A DNA stretch of 64,000 nucleotides, taken from NCBI GenBank assembly GCA_016712175.1, contig JADJRQ010000001.1, positions 186,001 through 250,000 of the forward strand, read 5' to 3'. Every line of letters begins with the position of its first letter. The stretch's first letter is position 1. This stretch comes from Solirubrobacterales bacterium (lineage in GTDB: Bacteria > Actinomycetota > Thermoleophilia > Solirubrobacterales > 70-9). The position numbers and the translations under genes are program-made. The notes under the pieces were generated by a model. It searched no databases. It was given only the letters and a program-made list of their open reading frames with translations, and was not told where the DNA came from. Of this stretch, positions 26,920 through 36,412 are shown in pieces.

Positions 26920-26956
26920 GGACCGACGATAGCCGCCCGGGGCACCTGCCGGATTG

Positions 26957-28371
26957 CTACCGGGCGAGGTCCCCGAGCACAGTCCGCGCGGCGTTGGCTC
27001 CGCCCATTCCGTGAACGCCGCCACCCGGCGGGGTGGCCGCCGAGCAGATGTACATACCGGTGGCGCCGGTGCGGTACGGGTTCAGGGCAAACCGGGGCCG
27101 GGAGATCAGCTGCCGCGGGGTGTTCGCCCCACAGGCGATGTCGCCGCCGACATAGTTGGCATTGATCTGGGGGAAGTCGGTCGCCGGGGTGGTGACGGTG
27201 GAGACGATCCGCTCTCGAACTCCCGGGGCGAAGCGTTCGACCTGGTCCAGCATCGCCTCGGTTACATCTCCCGCGTATCCGTTCGGTACATGCGCGTAAA
27301 CCCAGACCGGATGAAGGTCCCCGCGCGATCGCGATGGGTCGGCCAAATACTGCTGGGCGACCAGCATGTAGGGGCGTTCTGGCATCCGGCCGCGATTGGT
27401 CTCGGCTTCGGCAAAGACCATTTCTTCGAAGGTCCCGGCGACGTGGACCGTCCCCGCCCGGCGGCAGGCTTCGTTCGTCCAGGGGATGCCTCCTTCGATT
27501 GCCAGATCGAGCTTGAACGCGCCAGGCCCGTACCGATAACGGCCGTAGGCCTTCTTCACCCCGGCCGGCAGCCGACTACCGGCGATATCGAGCACTCCGT
27601 GGGGACCGAGGTCCAGCACCACCGCATCGGCTGCGGGCAACTCGTCGACCGAACCAATCCGCCGACCCGTTTCGATCCGGCCTCCGGCTCCTTCGATCAC
27701 GGAAGCCATCGCATCCGTGATCGCCCGCGAGCCGCCTTTCGCCACTGGCCAGCCCTGGCTGTGGCCGGCTGTAATCAGCGCCATACCGATCGCCGAGCTC
27801 ATCGGCTGGGTCAGAGGGCTGAATGAATGGGCGGCTGCTCCACCGAAAAGCGCCTTTGCTTCCGGCGTCGAGAACCGGCGGGCAGTGACGCTCGCCGGTA
27901 CGAGGGTCGGCAGCCCGAAACGGGCAAGCTGGAGGGGTGCTTCGGCAGGTGGATCATCGGTTCGAGCAGATCTTCGTTCAGCGTTTCGAATGCGGCGGAG
28001 GTAGCCCCGAACATCCGGCTCCAGGTCTTGCCGTCCGCGCCGAGGCCGCTCGCCGTGTCTTCGATTGAGCGGTGCATGACTCCGGCCGCACCCCCGTCGA
28101 GGGGATGAGCCAGGTCGATCTCGGGCCAGCACCATTCAAGCCCGTGCCCGGCCAGGTCGAGTTCGCGGAAGACCGGTGAAGCGACGGCCATCGGGTGGAC
28201 CGCCGAACAGTGGTCGTGGAGCAGTCCCGGTTCGGTCAGTTCCGTTGTCCTGGTGCCACCACCGATCGTCTCGCCCGCCTCGTAGACCGTGACTTTGACG
28301 CCGGCCTTTGCCAACACCGCCGCGCAGGCCAGCCCGTTCGGCCCCGAGCCGACGACGATCGCCTCACTCAT
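26957..28371 (-). CDS. Phytoene-desaturase-like FAD oxidoreductase, one frameshift
   Basis: The start ATG 28371 is followed by an FAD-binding motif (VVGSGPNGLACAAVLAKAG), as in CrtI-like NAD(P)/FAD oxidoreductases. The frame ends soon after LLEPMIHLPKHP, and the rest of the protein continues in the next frame from LQLARFGLPTLVP to the characteristic end ATGMYICSAATPPGGGVHGM (TAG or TGA at 26957). One missing base in the G run 27934-27937 (C run on the coding strand) explains this. The corrected protein has about 471 residues. The family oxidises carotenoid-like or other polyisoprenoid substrates. Its start overlaps the end of the DUF3556 gene by eight bases, so the two are translationally coupled. 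Confidence 0.82.
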
Positions 28372-30067
28372 TTGACCGCACCCGGACCGGGAAAGGTTCG
28401 ACTCCGCCAAGCCAAGGCTGGCGGGCAACCATGTCCTGGACTTCAACGGTCCCCTCTTCGATCATGCCGTCGCAGGCGTCGAAGATCCGGTAGCGCTGGG
28501 TGCCAAGATTGGCCGGCTGGGACTCGAGCGTCACGATCCGCAATTCGCCAGGCCCGTAGGCGCAACGCTCCTGAATTGCAGCGAGCAGACGGTGGTCGTG
28601 GAAGTGTCCATCACCGAAGTTGTAGCCGAGCACGACCCCGGCCACCAGTTCGCCTTCACGCACGTCGTACTCCTCGAGATCATCGACCGCCCGCGGCCCT
28701 AGCCCGTTGAGCGCCCGGCCGTGCGAGTGCATCGAACGGAAAGCCAGCCCTTTGTGGAGCAGCATTTCGCAGATCCCCGGTTCGTAGAACTTCTCGAGCT
28801 GGGCGGGAACAGTCGGTGCCGGCTTGTTGAGCTTCTCGTCCAGCTTCGCCTCCGCCCCGGACTCCTTCTGGAAGTACCACTGGCTGGTTGCCCAGTTGCC
28901 GGCGTAATAACGCATGGACGGCAGGAAGGAGATCAGGTCGGGCCGGAAGTTCCCGAGGATGGGGATGCCGATGATCAGCGGCAGCAGTACCGCGATCAGC
29001 AGTGGATCATCGAGGCTGGAGAAGGGCACGGCACCGTAGTGGCCGAACAGGAAGAGGATGCCGAAGATCATGAAGACGTTCCACTCGAGTGGCACCGCCA
29101 GCGGGAAGGTCGAGAGGATGTGGAGGTGGAAGAGCACCATTCCGATCACGGCGACCTTCCCGACGATGCCGCCGCCGGAAGCGATCAGCAGGAGCGGCAG
29201 GGTGAATTCGATCACCGTGCCCACGTGGGCCGAGAGGTTGCCGATAGTCGAAGGCAGCAGGTCTTCCGGATGGTCCCGGTAGAGCTTCTTCTTCGCTTTC
29301 CGTGACCGGTTCCACGGCGTGTTGGAAATCATCACGGTGACCACGAACGGGAAGTGGCGGTTGAGCTTCGAGGATGCCGCCGCCCACCAGATGCAGACGA
29401 AGACCACCTGGAGCGCCACGATCATCTGGTCGAGCGGAAACAGGAAGATGAGCAGCATCGGGCCGTAGATCTCGGTGCGGGCTGCGAGGAAGGGCACTTT
29501 GTCCCGCAGCCCGAGCAGGCCGAGAAAGGCGAGCAGAACCCCGACCGCGACCGGATCGACGCCGCCGGCTCCGGTCATCACCAACAGCCAGAGGGCGGTC
29601 AGGACGAAGCCGGAGTAGAGCGCGACGTCAAAGATCCCCCGGGTCGTGCCCCCAGTGAGTGGCACCTTTCCGGGCCACGGAGGCTGGCGGATGGTGCCGG
29701 GCCGGAGCCAGTAGAGGAAGCCGCCGATCATCGGGGAGAAGCGCAGGGTGAGCGGCAACGATCCGGCGCCCAGGCCGAGGGCCTCCCAGAGCATCGTCCA
29801 GATGACCGCCTTCTGGAAGACCACCGGCTGGGTCCACCAGGAACCGATCTCGCCGAGTCCGCCGAGGTCGCTCGTCGCCGAAATCAGCAGCAGGCCACCG
29901 ACGGTGTAGACCGCCAGCTTGACCAGATAGAGCAGGTAGACCGCTTCGGGCACCCCGATCCCGTTGACCGCCCAGTCCTGGGCCAGCGGCTTCAGCCGTT
30001 CCAGATAAGGACGCCTTCGCCACTCCTCGACTTCAAAGGGCGGCGGACTCGGGCTCAGGAAACCCAT
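28364..30067 (-). CDS. DUF3556-like polytopic membrane protein
   Basis: The protein has 567 residues. The first part contains about nine hydrophobic segments with conserved-looking charged loops (NGIGVPEAVYLLYLVKLAVY, WNRSRKAKKKLYRDHP). The last 170 residues are soluble (YYAGNWATSQWYF, then HSHGRALNGLGPRAVDDLEE, then NFGDGHFHDHRLLAAIQ). The layout and the RYYAGNWATSQW segment agree with DUF3556, an uncharacterised membrane family; I recognise this from memory, without a search. The His-rich C-terminal part (HFHDH) could bind a metal. The stop overlaps the start of the FAD oxidoreductase, so they probably work as a pair, perhaps on a membrane lipid or isoprenoid. Confidence 0.65.
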   Translation of the reverse strand: MGFLSPSPPPFEVEEWRRRPYLERLKPLAQDWAVNGIGVPEAVYLLYLVKLAVYTVGGLLLISATSDLGGLGEIGSWWTQPVVFQKAVIWTMLWEALGLGAGSLPLTLRFSPMIGGFLYWLRPGTIRQPPWPGKVPLTGGTTRGIFDVALYSGFVLTALWLLVMTGAGGVDPVAVGVLLAFLGLLGLRDKVPFLAARTEIYGPMLLIFLFPLDQMIVALQVVFVCIWWAAASSKLNRHFPFVVTVMISNTPWNRSRKAKKKLYRDHPEDLLPSTIGNLSAHVGTVIEFTLPLLLIASGGGIVGKVAVIGMVLFHLHILSTFPLAVPLEWNVFMIFGILFLFGHYGAVPFSSLDDPLLIAVLLPLIIGIPILGNFRPDLISFLPSMRYYAGNWATSQWYFQKESGAEAKLDEKLNKPAPTVPAQLEKFYEPGICEMLLHKGLAFRSMHSHGRALNGLGPRAVDDLEEYDVREGELVAGVVLGYNFGDGHFHDHRLLAAIQERCAYGPGELRIVTLESQPANLGTQRYRIFDACDGMIEEGTVEVQDMVARQPWLGGVEPFPVRVRSNE

Positions 30068-30140
30068 TTCTCCTCCATCAACCCACCCTATTCGGCTCGA
30101 GCTGGCTGGAGAAGCAGGTCAATCCGCTGGGCAGTTTGAA

Positions 30141-30160
30141 GCGGGCAACTGGTTGCCCGC
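30141..30160 (-). terminator. Short hairpin after the VOC gene
   Basis: A nine-base perfect inverted repeat GCGGGCAAC / GTTGCCCGC lies just after the stop of the VOC gene on the minus strand, before the DUF3556 start region. Confidence 0.4.
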
Positions 30161-30168
30161 AACAGCGG

Positions 30169-30510
30169 TCAGGCGTCGGGGCCGCCGTAGCTGATTTCGT
30201 TGCCGTCCGGATCCACGTAAGTCGCCTTGCGCACCTTGCCCGGATAGGTCTCTCGCTCGTCCGGCTCTATGCCGCGCGACGAGATGACTTGGACGGCCGC
30301 GTCGAGATCATTGACGAAGATCAGGTGGTCCGCCCCTCCCCCGCCATCTTCACTTTCGACGATGAAGAGGAAACGGTGCTCGGCGAGTTCCCAGACCGCT
30401 TCGGTCGAGTTCGGGATGAATGAAGGTTCCGCTCCGAGGGATCGCTCGTACCAGGCCTTCGAGGTTTCGAAGTCACTGACGCGGCAACCGGCAAAGAGAT
30501 CTATTCCCAT
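30169..30510 (-). CDS. VOC (glyoxalase/bleomycin-resistance) superfamily protein
   Basis: The protein has 113 residues forming the paired beta-alpha-beta-beta-beta modules of the vicinal-oxygen-chelate fold: FAGCRVSDFETSKAWYERSL at the start, then VWELAEHRFLFIVE, DHLIFVNDLDAAVQVI and TYVDPDGNEISYGG at the end. Members include glyoxalases, dioxygenases and antibiotic-binding proteins. The metal ligands are not clear from eye inspection, so no reaction is assigned. It starts 9 bases after the stop of the last peptide-transporter ATPase, so it may be the last gene of that operon. Confidence 0.8.
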   Translation of the reverse strand: MGIDLFAGCRVSDFETSKAWYERSLGAEPSFIPNSTEAVWELAEHRFLFIVESEDGGGGADHLIFVNDLDAAVQVISSRGIEPDERETYPGKVRKATYVDPDGNEISYGGPDA

Positions 30511-30519
30511 GGACCCAAC

Positions 30520-31557
30520 CTAACCTGTTCCACGAGGGGTGCGGCCCAGCGGATGATGGCAGGCAGCGAAGTGCCCGTTTCCATAGTCCACCAGGGGTGG
30601 CTCTTCCTGCTCGCAGATTTCGTCGGCGAACGGGCATCGGGTGTGGAAACGACAACCTGGAGGCGGGTCCGAGGGGCTGGGTACGTCACCTTCGAGGGGA
30701 TTTCTTTCACGGGCTTCGTTGGCCCGGGGGTCCGGAATCGGGACCGCCGCGAGCAGCGACGCTGTGTAGGGGTGGATCGGGTTGGTGTACACCGATTCGG
30801 CTGGCCCGATCTCGACGATCTTGCCGACGTACATCACGGCGATCCGGTCCGAGACCTGCCGGACCACTCCCAGGTCATGGGCCACGAACAGGTAAGTCAG
30901 ATCCAGGTCTCGCTGAAGATCGGCCATCAGGTTCACGATCTGGCCCTGGATCGAGACATCGAGTGCCGAAACCGGCTCGTCAGCAACGATCAGGCTCGGC
31001 TCGGGTGCCAGTGCTCTGGCGATACCGATTCGCTGCCGCTGACCTCCTGAGAACTCATGTGGATACCGGCCGTAGTAGTCACCCGAGAGGCCGACCTGAT
31101 CGAGCTTCTCCCGCACCCGGCGTTCGAGCTCGGCACCTTCGGCCAGCCCGTGGATGCGTAGCGGTTCGCCGATGATGTGCCCGACCCGCTTGCGGGGATT
31201 CAGGGATGTATAGGGGTCCTGAAAGATCATCTGCATGTCGCGGCGCAGTGGTCTGAGCTTCTTGCTGCTGAGCTCGGTGAGCTCGACTCCGCGAAACTTG
31301 ACCGAACCCGAACTTGGCCGGAGGAGCTGGAGCAGCGACCTCGCCAGAGTGGACTTGCCGCAGCCGGATTCACCGACCAGGCCGAGAGTCTCGCCCTTTC
31401 GCAACGCGAAACTGACTCCGTCAACCGCTCTGACCGCGCCCTTGTTCTTGCCGAAGAGCGACCCACCTGGCAGCGGGAAGTGTTTGTTCAGGGACTGAAC
31501 TTCCATCAATGGTTCGTCCAGAGCGGGTGAATCCAACTTGGCCAAAGCATCGGTCAT
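30520..31557 (-). CDS. Peptide ABC transporter ATPase (OppF/DppF type)
   Basis: The protein has 345 residues from ATG 31557, which overlaps the stop of the other ATPase by four bases. Walker A is VGESGCGKST, the Q-loop is MIFQDPYTSLNPR, the signature is FSGGQRQRIGIARAL and Walker B is LIVADEPVSALD. The C-terminal PPGCRFHTRCPFADEICEQ is the cysteine-containing oligopeptide-transporter domain typical of OppF/DppF. It energises import together with the OppD-like ATPase, two permeases and a binding lipoprotein, all encoded in order on this strand. Confidence 0.93.
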   Translation of the reverse strand: MTDALAKLDSPALDEPLMEVQSLNKHFPLPGGSLFGKNKGAVRAVDGVSFALRKGETLGLVGESGCGKSTLARSLLQLLRPSSGSVKFRGVELTELSSKKLRPLRRDMQMIFQDPYTSLNPRKRVGHIIGEPLRIHGLAEGAELERRVREKLDQVGLSGDYYGRYPHEFSGGQRQRIGIARALAPEPSLIVADEPVSALDVSIQGQIVNLMADLQRDLDLTYLFVAHDLGVVRQVSDRIAVMYVGKIVEIGPAESVYTNPIHPYTASLLAAVPIPDPRANEARERNPLEGDVPSPSDPPPGCRFHTRCPFADEICEQEEPPLVDYGNGHFAACHHPLGRTPRGTG

Positions 31558-32585
31558 GAGGGCTTGGCCAGTCCGATCAGACCCGAAGGAAGCTGCCGGA
31601 GCGCGGGGCGTTCGGAGATATCGAGCCAGCAGCGATCGAGGTGGCCAGGGGTCTCGCCCCGGCTGAGCAGTTCCGGCTCCTCCCCGCACTTGCCGAAGGC
31701 ATGGGGGCAACGCTCACGAAAGCGGCAGCCAGGAGGCGGATCGATCAGCGCCGGTGGTTGCCCGTCGATCTGGGCCAGTCGCGCGAGGCGTTCGCCCTCG
31801 ATCCGCGGAACCGAGCCGAGCAGTCCCCAGGAATATGGATGCCTCGGGTCGTAGAAGATCTCGTCCAATGTGCCCGTCTCGACCAGCCGGCCGGCGTACA
31901 TCACGGCCACCCGGTCGGCGATGTCGGCGACGACCCCCAGGTCGTGGGTGATCAGGATCACGGTCAGGCCGAAGTCCCGGTTGAGCTGCTTCAGGAGCTC
32001 GAGGATCTGGGCCTGGATCGTGACGTCGAGCGCCGTCGTCGGCTCGTCGGCGATCAGGATCTCGGGCTCCAGGGAGAGGGCCATGGCGATCATCGCCCGC
32101 TGCCTCATGCCGCCCGAGAACTCGTGGGGGTAGGAGCGGGCCCGCTGGGCGGCGTCGGGGACACCGACGGCGTCGAGCAATTCCACGGCGCGGGCCATCG
32201 CCTCCTTCTTGCTGACGTCGCGGTGAGCCCGGATCTGCTCGACGATCTGGTTGCCGATCCGGTGGACCGGGTTGAGCGAAGTCATCGGGTTCTGGAACAC
32301 CATCGACATACGATCGCCTCGTATCGATCGCATCACCTCGTCGTCGGCACCGAGCAGCTCCTGCCCATCGAGCTTGACCGAGCCGCTGAACCGGGCGTTG
32401 GGTCCGCCCGTCAGGCCCATCAGGGTCATCGCGGTCACCGACTTGCCGCAGCCGGACTCGCCGACTATCGAGAGTGTTTCGCCACGTTTCAGGTCAAAGG
32501 ACACCCCGTCCACGGCCTGCAGCAACCCGCCTTCGGTGCGAAAGCTCACTTCAAGATCCCGGACACTCAGCAGCGGTTCGCTCAT
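31554..32585 (-). CDS. Peptide ABC transporter ATPase (OppD/DppD type)
   Basis: The protein has 343 residues from ATG 32585; the longer frame upstream is antisense or out-of-frame permease sequence. Walker A is VGESGCGKSVTAMTLMGL, the Q-loop is MVFQNPMTSLNPVH, the signature is FSGGMRQRAMIAMALS and Walker B is ILIADEPTTALDVT. The C-terminal PPGCRFRERCPHAFGKCG is the family-specific domain. The start overlaps the permease stop (ATGA) and the end overlaps the OppF start (ATGA), so the three genes are tightly coupled. Confidence 0.93.
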   Translation of the reverse strand: MSEPLLSVRDLEVSFRTEGGLLQAVDGVSFDLKRGETLSIVGESGCGKSVTAMTLMGLTGGPNARFSGSVKLDGQELLGADDEVMRSIRGDRMSMVFQNPMTSLNPVHRIGNQIVEQIRAHRDVSKKEAMARAVELLDAVGVPDAAQRARSYPHEFSGGMRQRAMIAMALSLEPEILIADEPTTALDVTIQAQILELLKQLNRDFGLTVILITHDLGVVADIADRVAVMYAGRLVETGTLDEIFYDPRHPYSWGLLGSVPRIEGERLARLAQIDGQPPALIDPPPGCRFRERCPHAFGKCGEEPELLSRGETPGHLDRCWLDISERPALRQLPSGLIGLAKPS

Positions 32586-33565
32586 AGTGCGGTGTCCCCG
32601 TCCTGGAGGCGGATCCGCGGGTCGAGCGCCGCGTAGACGATGTCGATCAGCGCGTTGAAGAAGACGACGAAGAACGCACCGAACATGGTCACCGCCATGA
32701 TCGGCGGCTGGTCGAGCTGTCCGATCGCGTCGGCCGCGTACTGCCCCACACCCTGGAGGTTGAAGACGGTTTCGGTGAGGATCGCGCCGCCGCCGACCAC
32801 CACCGCGAAATCGAGGCCCCAGAGGGTGACCACCGAGATCATCGAGTTGCGGAGCACGTGGCTCAGCATGACCCGCCGCTCGGAGAGGCCTTTGGCCCGG
32901 GCGGTTCGTACGTAGTCCTCGTCCATCGTCTCGAGAATGTTGGCCCGGAGCACCCGCGAATAGAAGCCGATGAAGAGGACGGAGAGCGCGAACCACGGCA
33001 GCAGGAGGTGGTGAAACCACTCGAAAGGACTCACCGAGAACTCCACATAGCCACCATTCGGGAACAGCTCGAACCCGAGTATTTGGGTCAACTCGAATCC
33101 CAGGTACTGGTTCATCAATGCGCCGAGCCAGAAGACCGGCATCGAAATTCCGATCAGGGCGAACACGTTGAGCATGCCATCAGAGACCCCTCCTGCACGC
33201 ATGGCGCTCCAGACCCCGAGGGCAATCGCGAAGGCCATCCAGATGATCGCCGCACCGATCGCCAGGGCAAAGGTCCTCGGCACGCCTTTCCAGATCTCTT
33301 CGACCACGTTCAGCTGGTTGAAGTAGCTGATCATGTCGCCGCTGAACATGTTCTGCATGGTCTTTTCGTACTGGACGTAAATCGGCTGGTCGAAGCCCCA
33401 TTCCACCCGGATCGCCTCGATCTGGGTTTCGGTCGGCTGCTTGCCGGCCATGCGGACCGCGGGATCACCACTCGGCAACACGTTGAAGATCAGGAAGGTC
33501 AAAACCGAGACCGCGAACAACACCAGGATCATCGAACCGAGCCGTTTGAGTGCGAAAAGTGCCAC
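32582..33565 (-). CDS. Peptide ABC transporter permease (DppB/OppB type)
   Basis: The protein has 327 residues with six membrane helices. The first helix and the following ..FNVLPSGDPAVRMAG extracellular start are typical of DppB/OppB. The cytoplasmic coupling (EAA) loop is DEDYVRTARAKGLSERRVMLSHVLRN, split here only in description. It ends with an out-facing ALIDIVYAALDPRIR, the usual family end. It begins three bases after the stop of the partner permease. Confidence 0.92.
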   Translation of the reverse strand: MALFALKRLGSMILVLFAVSVLTFLIFNVLPSGDPAVRMAGKQPTETQIEAIRVEWGFDQPIYVQYEKTMQNMFSGDMISYFNQLNVVEEIWKGVPRTFALAIGAAIIWMAFAIALGVWSAMRAGGVSDGMLNVFALIGISMPVFWLGALMNQYLGFELTQILGFELFPNGGYVEFSVSPFEWFHHLLLPWFALSVLFIGFYSRVLRANILETMDEDYVRTARAKGLSERRVMLSHVLRNSMISVVTLWGLDFAVVVGGGAILTETVFNLQGVGQYAADAIGQLDQPPIMAVTMFGAFFVVFFNALIDIVYAALDPRIRLQDGDTAL

Positions 33566-33568
33566 GGC

Positions 33569-34633
33569 TCAGTGCTCGATCCGTACTTTGGCTCGGGGAT
33601 CAAGTGCGTCGCGCACTGCCTCACCGAACACATTCAGCGAAAGCACGGTTATCACGATCATCATGCCCGGCACGATCGCCAGAGCCGGCGCTGTGACGAT
33701 CCGGGCCACCCCTTCATCGATCATCGTGCCCCATGAAGGTTCGGGGGGCTGGACTCCGGCGCCGAGGAACGAAAGTGCCGCCTCGAGCAGGATCGCATTG
33801 GCAACCAGCAACGGGAAAAAAACGAGACCGGTCGAAACGACGTTGGGCAGGATCTCCGAATGAATCAGCCGGAAAGGACCCATCCCCTGGGCCCGCGCCG
33901 CTTCGACAAACTCCTTCTCCCTCAAGCTGAGGACCTCTCCGCGGATCGGTCGTGCCAGGTAGGGGATATAGACGATCGCGATCACGAAGATCGGGATCGC
34001 CAGACTCCCGCCGGAGATCGATACCGGCCCGAGCTTGAGGCCACCGAGAGCCAGCGACGTACCGAGCGCGATGCCGAGGAGAATCACCGGAAAAGCCCAG
34101 AGAATGTCCATGATCCGCGAAAGGAACGAGTCGGTCCAGCCGCGGAAATAGCCGGCCAGCAGGCCGGTCGTCAGTCCCAGGAGCAGGGTGATCAGCGCCG
34201 CGCTCAGGCCGATGATCAGGGAGTTCCTGCCGCCGTAGAGCAGTCTCACCGCCACGTCCCTGCCGTTGCCGTCCGCCCCGAGAAAGAACTCACCCCGCCA
34301 GGTCGGCCCGATCGGGACCCCGTCGAGACCGACGACGTTGATCTTTTCGCCGCCAACGTCGATCTGGTCGGAAAGGTGGTTCTCGTTTGGCGAGGTGTGG
34401 GCCACGTGTTCGGCCCAGAGTGGTGCGGCCGCCATCACCAGTACCAGCAGGACGAATACCGCTCCCATGAAGAGGGCGAACCGTCGCTTCCGCAGCCGCC
34501 TCGCGGCCAGACGCCAGGGACTCTGGCCCCCGGACCCCTCGACGGTGACCGCCGGCGGTTCCGCAAAGGCCTCGAGGTCGCTGACCGGCTTGTCGGCGGT
34601 CCCGCTCAAACGCAGGTCATTTTTTTCTGACAA
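33569..34633 (-). CDS. Peptide ABC transporter permease (DppC/OppC type)
   Basis: The protein has 354 residues. The cytoplasmic N-terminus is about 55 residues long, then come six helices; the DppC signature TGLLAGYFRGWTDSFLSRIM and the coupling loop VEAARAQGMGPFRLIHSE are clear. The end (NVFGEAVRDALDPRAK) is the usual one. The start is TTG 34633, within a run of A residues (GAAAAAAATG); no good ribosome-binding site is visible, so the start is uncertain. A strong hairpin separates it from the upstream binding-protein gene. Confidence 0.88.
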   Translation of the reverse strand: MSEKNDLRLSGTADKPVSDLEAFAEPPAVTVEGSGGQSPWRLAARRLRKRRFALFMGAVFVLLVLVMAAAPLWAEHVAHTSPNENHLSDQIDVGGEKINVVGLDGVPIGPTWRGEFFLGADGNGRDVAVRLLYGGRNSLIIGLSAALITLLLGLTTGLLAGYFRGWTDSFLSRIMDILWAFPVILLGIALGTSLALGGLKLGPVSISGGSLAIPIFVIAIVYIPYLARPIRGEVLSLREKEFVEAARAQGMGPFRLIHSEILPNVVSTGLVFFPLLVANAILLEAALSFLGAGVQPPEPSWGTMIDEGVARIVTAPALAIVPGMMIVITVLSLNVFGEAVRDALDPRAKVRIEH

Positions 34634-34634
34634 C

Positions 34635-34664
34635 GAGGAGACGTGCCGGTTGGCACGCCTCCTC
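34635..34664 (-). promoter_or_regulatory. Intercistronic hairpin between binding protein and permease genes
   Basis: The inverted repeat GAGGAG-x-CGTGCC / GGCACG-x-CTCCTC has a four-base loop. There is no T run after it on the minus strand. In peptide-transport operons such stems commonly reduce read-through or stabilise the binding-protein part of the mRNA; that role here is inferred. Confidence 0.55.
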
Positions 34665-34702
34665 GCATATCAACGACTCTCCGGTTCTCCTGCCCGCCCG
34701 GC

Positions 34703-36412
34703 CTACTTCAACTCGAAGGTCGAGTAGTCATTGTTGTAGAGCGGGTGGAAGACAATCGCGTCGAAGTTGATCCGGTCGGATACGAACGTCGCGAGCTTGC
34801 GATGACCGTACGGCGCGATGTAGCTGTTCGGAGGAGAGACCAACGACTCGTCCCATGCTTCCCAACGGTCGGCCACTGCGGGCAGATCCGTTTCCAGGGT
34901 CAGCTTGTTGATCTCCTCGTTGAGCTGCTTGTTGTCGACGTTGCCGAAATTCTGGTTATTGGTGTCCTGAATCGAATCTCCGTCCACCAGGAACGAGAAG
35001 TTCAGCGGGTGGGGGAAATCCTGGAACCAGTTGGCAAAGCCTGTCTGGGCCTTCGTCGACTGGTTACCGATCGTCTGGAAATAGACACCGCCGTCAATGA
35101 TCTTCGGCTTCGCGTCGAATCCAATCTGGTTGAGCATGTCGGCGTAAGCCTCGGTCACCTTGTCGCTCGGGTCATCGTTGTTGCCCCAGACCGTCAGCTT
35201 GGTGCCGTCGGCACCCGCTTCCTTGAGCAGCTGCTTGGCCTTCTCCAGATCCGGCGGCTGTGACGGATCACCGTAAGGGCAGTCCGTGGTGTCGAATGCC
35301 TCGTTGTAACCAGGCATTCCCGGCGGCAGGAAGCTGCAGCCCGGAGCCAGTTCACCAGCGAAAATGCGAGCCAGGCCCGGCTTGTCGATACCATAGTTCA
35401 CGGCTTCACGGACCTTCGCATCGTCGAACGGCGCGACCCGGGTATTCATGAAGAAGTAGTAGGTCGAACCCGTCGTCGTCTCTCCGTATCGATCGCCGGC
35501 CTGGGCCTTGACGGTCGGCTTGAGGTCTGCCGGGGGCGGATCCTGCATGTAATCCAGCTTGTTCGACAGGACATCCTGAGCCTGCTGGTTGGCGTTCTTG
35601 ATGATCTTCGTCGTGATCTTGTCGACGTGTCCGGTCGGGATGTCCGGAATGTTGAAGCTGGCGAAGTTCGGGCTCTTCTCCATCACGAACTCGCGGTTCG
35701 GCACCGACTTGGTGATCGTGTAGGCGCCGACTCCCGACGGGGGATTCTCGGTCTGGTTCTTGAACGGTGTATCCCCCGGAACCAACCCGGCGAAGTTGGT
35801 CGCCAGGATGTTCGAGAACGAAGCATCCGCGCCGACCAGATCGATCGTGATCTCACCGGTCTTGTCGTTGGTCTTGATGCCCTTGATCTCACCGTTCGGA
35901 TCGCCGGCCTTCAGGTACTCATCGGCACCGACGATGTTCTCGAAGAAGAAGGAGCCACCTGATTCGAGGTTGAGTACCCGCTTGATCGTGTGGCTGAAGT
36001 CGCTGGCAACAACCGGCTGGCCGTCCGCGTACTTAAGACCATCTCTCAGCTTAAGTTCGTAAGTCTTGCCACCGTTACTCACGGTCGGCAGATCTTCGGC
36101 AAGTCCGGGGGTCACTTCGCCGCCGGTCGTGCCTTCGACATGGGGATACGTCAGGAGCGGGGTGTAAACGAGCCACATCGGCTCCCAGCCATTCACCGTG
36201 TATGAGAGTGCCGGATCAAGGAAGTCAGGCTGTGAAGTCTGGGAGATCGTGATCGACCCGCCCTCCGTGCCTCCGTTGCTACTACTACTGCTGCTACTGC
36301 TGTCGGAACCGGAGCCACAGGCGGCGACCGCGGTACCGAGTCCCAGGCTGAGCACAACGACTGCCAGCAACTTCGCTATCGATGAATTCTGCAATGCACG
36401 AACAAAGATCAT
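34703..36412 (-). CDS. Peptide ABC transporter substrate-binding lipoprotein (family 5)
   Basis: The protein has 569 residues from ATG 36412. The signal peptide ends in a lipobox (AVAAC, Cys32), then a Ser-rich linker of eight serines in a row, encoded by a short triplet repeat. The mature protein has the family-5 (OppA/DppA-like) pattern: FLDPALSYTVNGWEP near the start, a TYELKLRDGLKYADGQPV segment, VREAVNYGIDKPGLARIFAG, and a Cys pair (GCSFLPPG and DCPYGDP). It captures peptides or similar solutes outside the membrane and passes them to the permeases encoded downstream. It heads a five-gene operon. Confidence 0.92.
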   Translation of the reverse strand: MIFVRALQNSSIAKLLAVVVLSLGLGTAVAACGSGSDSSSSSSSSNGGTEGGSITISQTSQPDFLDPALSYTVNGWEPMWLVYTPLLTYPHVEGTTGGEVTPGLAEDLPTVSNGGKTYELKLRDGLKYADGQPVVASDFSHTIKRVLNLESGGSFFFENIVGADEYLKAGDPNGEIKGIKTNDKTGEITIDLVGADASFSNILATNFAGLVPGDTPFKNQTENPPSGVGAYTITKSVPNREFVMEKSPNFASFNIPDIPTGHVDKITTKIIKNANQQAQDVLSNKLDYMQDPPPADLKPTVKAQAGDRYGETTTGSTYYFFMNTRVAPFDDAKVREAVNYGIDKPGLARIFAGELAPGCSFLPPGMPGYNEAFDTTDCPYGDPSQPPDLEKAKQLLKEAGADGTKLTVWGNNDDPSDKVTEAYADMLNQIGFDAKPKIIDGGVYFQTIGNQSTKAQTGFANWFQDFPHPLNFSFLVDGDSIQDTNNQNFGNVDNKQLNEEINKLTLETDLPAVADRWEAWDESLVSPPNSYIAPYGHRKLATFVSDRINFDAIVFHPLYNNDYSTFELK

